In this document: in pieces, positions 1 to 5,740 of the stretch
Layout of the letters: every line of letters starts with the position of its first letter
Position numbering within the stretch: the stretch's first letter is position 1
Assembly: GCA_018383195.1 (NCBI GenBank)
Contig: JAGZOP010000076.1
Span: forward strand, 1-7,251
Length of the DNA stretch: 7,251 nt
Origin: Clostridiaceae bacterium
GTDB taxonomy: Bacteria; Bacillota; Clostridia; Oscillospirales; Butyricicoccaceae
Direction: 5' to 3'
Notes under the pieces: model-generated
What the model was told of the DNA's origin: nothing
The model's database searches: none
Seen by the model: the letters and a program-made list of their open reading frames with translations, nothing else
Made by a program: the position numbers and the translations under genes

Positions 1-258
1 GAGTTGATGACACAGGACGAAATCGCAGTTATGGACGGAGGAAAATGTATTTTGCAGTTGCGCGGCGTGCGCCCCTTTTTCAGCGATAAGTACGATATAA
101 CGCAGCACCCGAACTACAAATACCTTTCCGACTTCGACAAGAAAAACGCTTTTGACGTTGAACGGTATATGTCCACCCGTCCGGCAATCGTAAAGCCCGA
201 CGAACCCTTTGACATATACGAAATAGATTTGTCCGACGAGGACGCAGCCGCCGAATAA
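1..258 (+). CDS. VirD4/TraG-like type IV coupling protein, C-terminal fragment
   Basis: The frame is open from the first base and ends at TAA 256-258, so this is the last 85 residues of a gene whose start lies upstream. The visible part runs from ELMTQDEIAVMDGGKC, through RPFFSDKYDI and HPNYKYLSDF, to an acidic tail (DLSDEDAAAE). I recognise this as the C-terminal end of the VirD4/TraG/TraD-type coupling ATPases of Gram-positive conjugative elements, where a 'dDe..lMdgg.cil.lrg..pf.s.Kyd' block follows the ATPase core. These membrane ATPases bring the relaxase-DNA complex to the secretion channel. The Walker motifs are not in the window, so the call rests on the tail and on its place just ahead of pilin-like, VirB6-like and VirB4 genes. 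No start can be assigned here; the internal TTG and ATG codons near base 4 are not the true start. Confidence 0.78.
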   Translation, partial: ELMTQDEIAVMDGGKCILQLRGVRPFFSDKYDITQHPNYKYLSDFDKKNAFDVERYMSTRPAIVKPDEPFDIYEIDLSDEDAAAE

Positions 259-278
259 AAACGGCGGCATTTTTATTT
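247..278 (+). terminator. Hairpin with T-rich tail after the coupling protein gene
   Basis: A perfect 7-bp G+C-only stem (GCCGCCG 247-253, CGGCGGC 262-268) encloses an 8-base A-rich loop and is followed by ATTTTTATTT (269-278). The TAA stop codon (256-258) lies in the loop, so the 5' arm is coding. The shape fits an intrinsic terminator or attenuator. The T run is interrupted by an A, and the next gene starts only 48 bases later on the same strand with no clear promoter between, so partial termination or 3'-end protection is as likely as a full stop. Confidence 0.6.
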
Positions 279-311
279 CCAACAACATTTTTTGAGCCGT
301 TTTAGCGGCAG

Positions 312-320
312 AAAGCGAGG
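312..320 (+). promoter_or_regulatory. Ribosome binding site of the Maff2-type gene
   Basis: AAAGCGAGG lies 5 bases before the ATG at 326. It is a weaker match to the anti-Shine-Dalgarno sequence than the sites further down the operon, and it supports the ATG start. The gap 279-325 also holds a small GCCG/CGGC inverted repeat (296-299, 306-309), which I consider too weak to call. I see no convincing -35/-10 pair in the gap. Confidence 0.55.
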
Positions 321-325
321 TTTAT

Positions 326-541
326 ATGGATTTTTTCAACAGCGCAGTTGACGTATTGCAGACTTTGGTAATCGCGCTTGGCGCAGGACTTGGCATTTGG
401 GGCGGCATTAACCTCATGGAGGGGTACGGCAACGATAACCCCGGCGCGAAGTCGCAGGGCATGAAACAGTTGATGGCGGGCGGCGGCGTTGCCCTTATCG
501 GCCTTACCCTTGTCCCGCTGCTCTCCGGCCTGTTTGGATAA
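326..541 (+). CDS. Maff2-family small membrane protein, VirB2/TrbC pilin-like
   Basis: A 71-residue protein made almost entirely of two hydrophobic helices, about residues 10-31 (VLQTLVIALGAGLGIWGGIN) and 49-70. They are joined by a short polar loop rich in G, N and K (EGYGNDNPGAKSQGMKQ). The helices are rich in Gly and Ala, as in VirB2/TrbC pilins. I recognise the sequence as the Maff2 family, found in Firmicute conjugative elements between the virD4-like and virB6/trbL-like genes, exactly its place here. Its likely role is a membrane subunit of the conjugation channel, by analogy with VirB2; that function is inferred, not demonstrated. There is no cleavable signal peptide distinct from the first helix. 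The start is ATG with an upstream GAGG. Strong hairpins lie on both sides, which could give this small gene its own mRNA abundance. The family call is secure; the pilin role is only likely. Confidence 0.85.
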   Translation: MDFFNSAVDVLQTLVIALGAGLGIWGGINLMEGYGNDNPGAKSQGMKQLMAGGGVALIGLTLVPLLSGLFG

Positions 542-563
542 TGCCACAAACTAACACTACCCG

Positions 564-596
564 CCGCGCTCTCCCGCTTCACGCGGGAGGGCGCGG
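564..596 (+). promoter_or_regulatory. Very stable intercistronic hairpin before the virB6-like gene
   Basis: Bases 564-577 pair with 583-596 over 14 consecutive positions with a single T-G wobble (570-590), leaving a 5-base loop (TTCAC, 578-582). Twelve of the pairs are G-C. No T tract follows; the next bases are AAAGGAGG (598-605), the ribosome binding site of the virB6-like gene. A standard terminator is therefore unlikely. The hairpin sits in the 73-base gap between the pilin-like and virB6-like genes. It could act as an mRNA stabiliser or processing boundary that sets different levels of the two proteins. The structure is seen directly; the role is inferred. Confidence 0.7.
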
Positions 597-597
597 G

Positions 598-605
598 AAA
601 GGAGG
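598..605 (+). promoter_or_regulatory. Ribosome binding site that fixes the TTG start at 615
   Basis: AAAGGAGG lies 9 bases before TTG 615. The first in-frame ATG (627) would be 21 bases away, too far for this site. The site begins one base after the foot of the hairpin 564-596. Confidence 0.75.
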
Positions 606-614
606 GATTAGCTT

Positions 615-1478
615 TTGATATGGCAGATGATTGAAGATTGGTTTCGCGGCATTTTGACAGACGGAATACTCTCTAATCTCTCCGGGCTGTTCGACAGCGT
701 AAATACAGAGGTTGGAGAAATCGCAACGCAAGTCGGCACAACCCCCGCCGGGTGGAACGCGGGCATATTCAATATGATACGCAGCCTATCGGAAAACGTC
801 ATTGTGCCGATTGCGGGCGTTATCATTACCTTTGTCATGTGCTACGAACTAATCCAGCTTGTAATTGAGAAAAACAATCTGCACGATCTCGACACTTGGA
901 TTTTCTTCAAGTGGATTTTCAAAACCTTTGTTGCGGTGCTGCTGGTAACAAATACTTGGAACATCGTCATGGGCGTATTTGACATTACACAGAGCGTCGT
1001 CAACGACAGCGCGGGCGTTATCATATCCGACACAAGCATAGATATTGCAACCGTTATCACCGATATAGAAGCAAAGCTGGACGCTATGAGCGTCGGCGGG
1101 CTTTTGGGGCTATGGTTTCAATCACTCTTTGTGGGGCTTACCATGAAAGCGTTGTCTATCTGTATCATGCTGGTGGTGTACGGGCGCATGATTGAAATAT
1201 ACCTTGTAACGAGTATCGCCCCTATCCCCGTTGCGACAATGGTAAATCGTGAATGGGGCGGCATGGGACAGAACTACTTAAAATCCTTGCTTGCCCTCGG
1301 TTTTCAGGCTTTTCTAATTCTTGTGTGCGTCGGTATTTATGCGGTTTTGATACAGACAATCGCAGCAACCGATGACATATCCGGCGCGATCTGGTCTTGC
1401 ATGGGCTATACCGTCCTCTTGTGTTTTACGCTTTTCAAAACGGGAAGCCTTGCAAAATCCGTATTCAGCGCGCATTAA
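615..1478 (+). CDS. VirB6/TrbL-like polytopic membrane protein of the conjugation channel
   Basis: A 287-residue membrane protein beginning MIWQMIEDWFRGIL. Hydrophobic segments lie at about residues 61-84, 97-121, 160-189 (long, perhaps two helices), 192-212, 225-249 and 256-275, with an amphipathic N-terminus of about 55 residues. Multiple helices with a central charged turn (YGRMIEIY, about 189-196) and a re-entrant-looking SIAPIPVATMV stretch (200-210) fit the VirB6/TrbL group. In Tn1549-like elements of Clostridia, proteins of this size and layout follow the Maff2 gene. They are thought to form the inner-membrane channel through which the DNA substrate passes. The start is TTG 615, chosen because a strong AAAGGAGG sits 9 bases upstream and the first ATG in frame is four codons further in. 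The stop is 10 bases before the MT-A70 gene. Family assignment is good; the exact number of helices is estimated by eye. Confidence 0.85.
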   Translation: MIWQMIEDWFRGILTDGILSNLSGLFDSVNTEVGEIATQVGTTPAGWNAGIFNMIRSLSENVIVPIAGVIITFVMCYELIQLVIEKNNLHDLDTWIFFKWIFKTFVAVLLVTNTWNIVMGVFDITQSVVNDSAGVIISDTSIDIATVITDIEAKLDAMSVGGLLGLWFQSLFVGLTMKALSICIMLVVYGRMIEIYLVTSIAPIPVATMVNREWGGMGQNYLKSLLALGFQAFLILVCVGIYAVLIQTIAATDDISGAIWSCMGYTVLLCFTLFKTGSLAKSVFSAH

Positions 1479-1488
1479 GGGGGTGCAG

Positions 1489-2037
1489 ATGAAGAAATAC
1501 AAAATCATTTACGCCGATCCCCCTTGGAGATACGCGAGAAGCAAGGTACAGGGCGCAGCGGAAAAGCACTATCCCACTATGAGTATTGAGGAACTTTGCG
1601 CTTTACCCGTCAAAGAAATTGCGGATAAGGACTGTATTTTATTCCTATGGGCGACGTTCCCGCAGCTTAAAGAAGCGTTGCAGTTAATCAAGGCTTGGGG
1701 ATTTACCTATAAATCCGTTGCCTTTGTATGGTTAAAGCAAAATCGGAAATCGCCCACTTGGTTTTATGGCTTGGGCTTTTGGACGCGAGGAAATGCGGAA
1801 ATCTGCTTGCTTGCTACCAAAGGACACCCGAAGCGACAATCAAACAAGGTACATCAATTTATTATTTCCCCTGTTGAGCAGCACAGCAAAAAGCCGGATA
1901 TAACGCGGGAAAAGATACTTGCCCTTATGGGCGACCTACCGCGTATTGAACTGTTTGCAAGGCAGCATACCCCTGGTTGGGACGTATGGGGAAATGAAAT
2001 CAAAAGCGACATACGGTTTGCCGGAAAGGAGGTTTGA
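1489..2037 (+). CDS. MT-A70 family N6-adenine methyltransferase
   Basis: A 182-residue, single-domain enzyme predicted to transfer a methyl group from S-adenosylmethionine to adenine N6, in DNA or less likely RNA. It opens with YKIIYADPPWRY; DPPW (10-13) is the catalytic motif of the MT-A70/METTL3-like family. Further family signatures are LFLWAT (51-56), WTRGNAEICLLATKG (98-112), HSKKPD (132-137), RIELFAR (152-158) and GWDVWGNE (163-170). The last two belong to the cofactor-binding end. All expected motifs are intact and the length is typical of phage and mobile-element members, so it looks active. The frame is open from 1372, but that would overlap the virB6-like gene by more than 100 bases; ATG 1489 with AAGGGGG (1477-1483) upstream is clearly the start. 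By hand count, 1501-1980 is about 47% G+C, against about 54% in 3001-3180 of virB4, a mild hint of later acquisition. It is not a structural part of the secretion system. Its target sequence cannot be read from the protein. Confidence 0.9.
   Translation: MKKYKIIYADPPWRYARSKVQGAAEKHYPTMSIEELCALPVKEIADKDCILFLWATFPQLKEALQLIKAWGFTYKSVAFVWLKQNRKSPTWFYGLGFWTRGNAEICLLATKGHPKRQSNKVHQFIISPVEQHSKKPDITREKILALMGDLPRIELFARQHTPGWDVWGNEIKSDIRFAGKEV
2025..2032 (+). promoter_or_regulatory. Ribosome binding site of prgI, inside the end of the MT-A70 gene
   Basis: AAAGGAGG, 6 bases before ATG 2039, overlaps the last codons of the methyltransferase gene. The TGA of that gene (2035-2037) is separated from the ATG by one base, so translation of the two is probably coupled. 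It also decides the prgI start: the frame is open upstream from 1919, but only ATG 2039 has this site. Confidence 0.75.
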
Positions 2038-2038
2038 A

Positions 2039-2431
2039 ATGGCGTATGTAACCGTCCCAAAGGATTTAACCAAAATCAAGAGCAAGGTAATGTTCAACCT
2101 TACCAAAAGACAATTACTCTGTTTCGGCGCGGCGGTGGCTATCGGGCTACCGCTATTCTTTTTGACAAAGGACAGCGCGGGAACGACAACGGCGGCTTTG
2201 TGCATGGTGCTTGCCATGCTGCCCATGTTCCTACTCGCTATGTACGAGAAGAACGGGCAACCGCTGGAAGTGATTATACGGCAATTTGTGGAAGTGAAGT
2301 TTCTTCGCCCCAAAGAGCGACCTTATCAGACCAACAATTTTTATACCGCCCTTGCGCGGCAGGAGCGATTAGATAAGGAGGTACGGGCGATTGTCAAAGG
2401 AAAAGGGAAAGACCCAAAACAAAAAGCGTAA
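2039..2431 (+). CDS. PrgI-family conjugation membrane protein (VirB3-like)
   Basis: A 130-residue protein with a short basic N-terminus (MAYVTVPKDLTKIKSKVMFN), two transmembrane helices at about 25-42 and 51-69, and a charged C-terminal tail of about 60 residues ending KGKGKDPKQKA. The 'vp.dl..ik.k.....t.rQl.....' start and the two-helix hairpin followed by 'Y..k.g.plE...r......f..p..R.Y.t.N' are characteristic of the PrgI family. These proteins are encoded immediately before virB4 in Gram-positive conjugative plasmids and transposons. They are regarded as VirB3-like partners that tether the VirB4 ATPase to the membrane. The gene overlaps the virB4 start by 41 bases and follows the methyltransferase stop after one base. 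Because prgI and virB4 normally follow the membrane genes closely, the MT-A70 gene upstream looks inserted into an older arrangement. Family call is firm. Confidence 0.9.
   Translation: MAYVTVPKDLTKIKSKVMFNLTKRQLLCFGAAVAIGLPLFFLTKDSAGTTTAALCMVLAMLPMFLLAMYEKNGQPLEVIIRQFVEVKFLRPKERPYQTNNFYTALARQERLDKEVRAIVKGKGKDPKQKA
2375..2382 (+). promoter_or_regulatory. Ribosome binding site that fixes the TTG start of virB4
   Basis: AAGGAGGT, within the 3' part of prgI, lies 8 bases before TTG 2391. The next in-frame ATG is more than 100 bases downstream (MYKDG, about 2532) and has no comparable site. Confidence 0.75.
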
Positions 2432-4787
2432 ACTTACGCGGCAGGAAAAGAAACAGATCGACGCGCTTATCCGGCAGTCAAAGGGCGACGGGAAGCCCCA
2501 TACGGCGCAGGACAGCATACCGTTTGAACGAATGTATAAGGACGGGATTTGCCGCCTTGCAAACGGGCGGTATTCCAAGTGCATTGAGTTTGAAGATATT
2601 AACTATCAGCTTGCGCAGCCGGACGACAAGACCGCCATTTTTGAAGCCCTTTGCGATATGTATAACTCTTTTGACGCTTCTATCAGTGTGCAGCTTTCCT
2701 TAATCAGCCGCCATGCGAACAAGGAGGATTTCAAGAGCAGTATCACGATTGCCCCACAGAATGACGACTTTGACAGTATCAGAGCCGAATACACCGAAAT
2801 GCTGCAAACACAGCTTGAACGCGGCAACAACGGGCTTATCAAGACAAAGTTTCTCACCTTTACCATTGAAGCAAAAGATATTAAATCGGCGCGGGCGCGG
2901 CTTGCCCGTATCGAAACGGACACCCTCAACCATTTTAAGGTGATCGGCGCGGCGGCGCGGGTATTGGACGGGAAGCAGCGGCTTGAAGTGCTGCATGGGC
3001 TTTTCCACCCGGACGGGGAACGCTTCAACTTTGCGTGGGAATGGCTACCCGTAAGCGGCCTTTCCGTCAAAGACTTTATTGCCCCGTCCTCTTTCCGTTT
3101 TGGCGACGGGCGAATGTTTCAAATGGGCGGGAAGTTTGGCGCGGTTTCCTTTTTGCAGATTGCCGCGCCGGAACTTTCAGACCGTATGCTTGCCGACTTC
3201 ATGGAAGCGGAAAACGGGATTGTCGTCAATCTGCACATTCAGAGTATCGACCACAACGAAGCGATCAAGACGATCAAGCGGAAAATCACCGACCTTGACC
3301 GTATGAAAATCGAGGAACAGAAAAAGGCAATCCGCAGCGGCTACGATATGGATATAATTCCGTCCGACCTTGCCACCTACGGCGGCGAAGCGAAAAACCT
3401 TTTGCGGGATTTGCAGAGCCGGAACGAGCGAATGTTTTTGCTTACGCTGTTAGTTTTGAATGTGGCAGACACAAAGCAGAAATTGGACAACGACGTATTT
3501 CAGGCCGCAAGTATCGCACAGAAATACAACTGTATGCTCACCCGCCTTGACTACCGGCAGGAACAGGGGCTTATGTCCTCTATCCCATTGGGCGAAAACC
3601 TAATCCAAATCCAGCGGGGCTTGACGACTTCCAGCACCGCCATTTTCGTCCCCTTTACGGTACAAGAGCTGTTCCAAAGCGGCGAAGCGTTGTATTACGG
3701 CTTAAACGCATTATCGAATAACATGATTTTGTGCGACAGGAAAAGGCTGAAGAACCCTAACGGCTTGATACTCGGCACACCCGGCAGCGGCAAGAGTTTT
3801 TCGGCAAAGCGCGAGATCACCAACGCTTTTCTCATTACCGCAGACGATATTATCATTTGCGACCCGGAAGCGGAATATTACCCCCTTGTGGAACGGCTGA
3901 AAGGGCAGGTTATCAAGGTTTCGCAGAACAGCACGCAGTACATTAACCCGATGGATATAAACCTCAATTACAGCGAGGGCGACACGCCCATAGCCTTAAA
4001 GAGCGATTTTATCCTTTCCTTTTGCGAGTTGATTATGGGCGGCAAAAACGGGCTGGAAGCGGTTGAAAAGACTTTGATTGACCGCGCCGTTATCAGCGTG
4101 TACCGCAGCTACCTTGCAGACCCGAAGCCGGAGAATATGCCGATTTTGGGCGACCTCTACAATGAAATCAAGAAGCAGCCGGAAAAGGAAGCGCAGCGTA
4201 TCGCGTCGGCATTGGAACTCTATGTAAATGGCAGTTTGAACGTGTTTAACCACCAAACAAACGTTGACATTCACAACCGCCTTGTCTGCTTTGATATTAA
4301 AGAACTCGGCACCCAGCTACGAAAACTCGGTATGCTCATTGTCCAAGATCAAGTTTGGAACAGAGTTACCATAAACCGCAGCGAAGGCAAGGCGACGCGG
4401 TACTATATCGACGAGTTTCATTTGCTGCTCAAAGAGGAACAGACCGCAGCGTACAGCGTTGAGATTTGGAAGCGTTTTAGAAAATGGGGCGGTATTCCGA
4501 CAGGTATCACCCAAAACGTGAAAGATTTGTTATCGTCCCGCGAGGTGGAGAACATTTTTGAAAACAGCGATTTTGTGTATATGCTCAACCAAGCCCAGGG
4601 CGACAGGGAAATCCTTGCAAAGCAGCTTAACATTTCGCAGCAGCAAATGACCTATGTAACCCATTCCGACGCGGGCGAGGGGCTTATCTTCTATGGCAAC
4701 GTGATTTTGCCCTTTATTGACCGTTTCCCGCAAGATACGGAACTCTATCGTGTAATGACGACCAAACCCGGCGAGGTGTCGGCATGA
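2391..4787 (+). CDS. virB4: VirB4/TraE-family conjugation ATPase
   Basis: A 798-residue ATPase that powers assembly of, and transport through, the conjugation channel at the cytoplasmic face of the membrane. A Lys-rich start (residues 1-35) leads into an N-terminal domain of about 400 residues that binds the membrane complex. The C-terminal RecA-like motor follows: Walker A GTPGSGKS (462-469), the family motif DPEAEY (491-496), Walker B YYIDEFH (671-677, with D674 and E675) and the downstream GITQNV segment (705-710). All key residues are intact and the length is typical of VirB4 from Gram-positive elements, so it is predicted functional. The start is TTG 2391, supported by AAGGAGGT 8 bases upstream; it overlaps prgI by 41 bases. 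The stop TGA overlaps the next gene's ATG (ATGA 4784-4787). The prgI-virB4 pair is the most conserved unit of this conjugation type and anchors the interpretation of the window. Confidence 0.95.
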   Translation: MSKEKGKTQNKKRKLTRQEKKQIDALIRQSKGDGKPHTAQDSIPFERMYKDGICRLANGRYSKCIEFEDINYQLAQPDDKTAIFEALCDMYNSFDASISVQLSLISRHANKEDFKSSITIAPQNDDFDSIRAEYTEMLQTQLERGNNGLIKTKFLTFTIEAKDIKSARARLARIETDTLNHFKVIGAAARVLDGKQRLEVLHGLFHPDGERFNFAWEWLPVSGLSVKDFIAPSSFRFGDGRMFQMGGKFGAVSFLQIAAPELSDRMLADFMEAENGIVVNLHIQSIDHNEAIKTIKRKITDLDRMKIEEQKKAIRSGYDMDIIPSDLATYGGEAKNLLRDLQSRNERMFLLTLLVLNVADTKQKLDNDVFQAASIAQKYNCMLTRLDYRQEQGLMSSIPLGENLIQIQRGLTTSSTAIFVPFTVQELFQSGEALYYGLNALSNNMILCDRKRLKNPNGLILGTPGSGKSFSAKREITNAFLITADDIIICDPEAEYYPLVERLKGQVIKVSQNSTQYINPMDINLNYSEGDTPIALKSDFILSFCELIMGGKNGLEAVEKTLIDRAVISVYRSYLADPKPENMPILGDLYNEIKKQPEKEAQRIASALELYVNGSLNVFNHQTNVDIHNRLVCFDIKELGTQLRKLGMLIVQDQVWNRVTINRSEGKATRYYIDEFHLLLKEEQTAAYSVEIWKRFRKWGGIPTGITQNVKDLLSSREVENIFENSDFVYMLNQAQGDREILAKQLNISQQQMTYVTHSDAGEGLIFYGNVILPFIDRFPQDTELYRVMTTKPGEVSA

Positions 4788-5740
4788 GGATAGAAATGGA
4801 CAAAATCTATTGCGGCGACAGCTTGCAGGTGCTTCAAACCTTGCCGGAAAATGCAGTTGATTGTTGCGTAACGTCCCCACCCTACTATGCCTTGCGGGAC
4901 TACGGCGCAGACGGGCAGATCGGACGGGAAGCAACGCCGGAGGAATATGTTTCCCGTATTACGGCGGTATTCCATGAGGTAAAGCGGGTGCTTACGCCGG
5001 AGGGTACTTGTTGGCTGAATATCGCGGACACTTATTGCGGCACAGGCAGCAAAGCCGACCACCAAGACCCCAAATACCCCAAAGGCAGGAACGGGCAGCA
5101 AGTGGCGTTTAACCACCGCGCCCCCGGCTGCAAGCCCAAAGATTTAATTGGTATTCCGTGGCTTGTAGCCCTCGCCTTGCGGGGCGACGGTTGGTATTTG
5201 CGCAGTTCTATCATTTGGCACAAAACAAACCCCATGCCGGAAAGCACGCGGGACAGGCCGACCCGCTGCTATGAATATGTGTTTCTGCTTACCAAGTCAA
5301 AGAAGTATTATTACGATTGGCAAGCAGTAGCCGAGCCGATAGCCCCCACAACGGCGGGGCGGCTGAAAAGCGGAGTTAGCAAAGGAAATAAGTATAACGT
5401 TACTGTTCCGGGGCAAAACCAACCGCAGAAAATCAACCGCCCCCGCGAAAAGGGCGCATACGCCGACGAGTTGATTTCTCCCGTCCGCAGCCGCCGCAAC
5501 GTTTGGCAGATTAACAATGTCGGCTATCATGGCGGGCATTTCGCAGCGTTCCCGCCGAAACTTGCGGAAACGTGCATTTTGGCGGGCTGTCCCATCGGCG
5601 GGATTGTCCTTGACCCCTTTTTCGGCAGCGGCACGACGGGCATGGTAGCAAAACGGCTTAACCGCCGCTATATCGGCATTGAGTTAAACCCCGACTATTG
5701 CGAACTTGCAAAACAGCGGATTGGAGGTGATGAAGATTGA
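4784..5740 (+). CDS. Beta-class site-specific DNA methyltransferase (N4-cytosine or N6-adenine)
   Basis: A 318-residue DNA amino-methyltransferase. It opens with DKIYCGDSLQVL, then the catalytic motif DCCVTSPPYYALRDYG (TSPPY 30-34); near the C-terminus comes the cofactor-binding motif LDPFFGSGTTG (D277-G286) followed by RRYIGIELNPDY. Catalytic motif first and cofactor motif last is the beta-class order. SPPY is commonest in N4-cytosine enzymes but also occurs in N6-adenine enzymes, so the modified base is uncertain. NVWQI and HFAAFPPKL near 250-270 are further family signatures. The region about 185-245, rich in basic and polar residues, is where a target-recognition segment would lie. The start ATG 4784 overlaps the virB4 stop and has GAGGTG (4773-4778) 5 bases upstream; ATG 4796 (fifth codon, AGGA at 4787-4790) is a possible alternative. 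No restriction nuclease is adjacent, so it is a solitary methyltransferase in view. Confidence 0.9.
   Translation: MRIEMDKIYCGDSLQVLQTLPENAVDCCVTSPPYYALRDYGADGQIGREATPEEYVSRITAVFHEVKRVLTPEGTCWLNIADTYCGTGSKADHQDPKYPKGRNGQQVAFNHRAPGCKPKDLIGIPWLVALALRGDGWYLRSSIIWHKTNPMPESTRDRPTRCYEYVFLLTKSKKYYYDWQAVAEPIAPTTAGRLKSGVSKGNKYNVTVPGQNQPQKINRPREKGAYADELISPVRSRRNVWQINNVGYHGGHFAAFPPKLAETCILAGCPIGGIVLDPFFGSGTTGMVAKRLNRRYIGIELNPDYCELAKQRIGGDED
5723..5730 (+). promoter_or_regulatory. Ribosome binding site that fixes the TTG start at 5737
   Basis: GGAGGTGA lies 6 bases before TTG 5737. An ATG at 5730-5732 is closer, but it overlaps the site itself and is in the wrong frame, giving only a short ORF to 5921. 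The TTG opens the long frame that runs to the window end. Confidence 0.75.

Noticed and set aside
279..325. Possible promoter before the Maff2-type gene (TTGAGC near 292, TTTATA near 321)
   Set aside because: The -35-like and -10-like pieces have poor matches, and the -10 candidate overlaps the ribosome binding region, leaving no room for a leader.
302..582. Two overlapping open frames on the minus strand across the Maff2-type gene
   Set aside because: They are antisense to a well-recognised gene, have no recognisable protein features, and result from the G+C-rich codon pattern.
1372..1488. N-terminal extension of the MT-A70 protein by 39 residues
   Set aside because: It would overlap the virB6-like gene by over 100 bases, it resembles no methyltransferase, and the ATG at 1489 has its own ribosome binding site and starts exactly at the conserved part.
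1919..2038. N-terminal extension of PrgI by 40 residues
   Set aside because: It lies entirely inside the methyltransferase gene. ATG 2039 has a strong site 6 bases upstream and matches the usual start of the family.
4530..5116. Long minus-strand frames (134 and 123 residues) across the virB4 end and the second methyltransferase
   Set aside because: They run antisense to clear motifs (ATPase end, TSPPY) and show no domain, no good ribosome binding site and no coherent protein composition.
4784..5740. Restriction-modification system with a nuclease next to the second methyltransferase
   Set aside because: Both neighbours are identified as VirB4 and a CD1107-type membrane protein; neither carries nuclease motifs, so no R-M pair is visible in this window.
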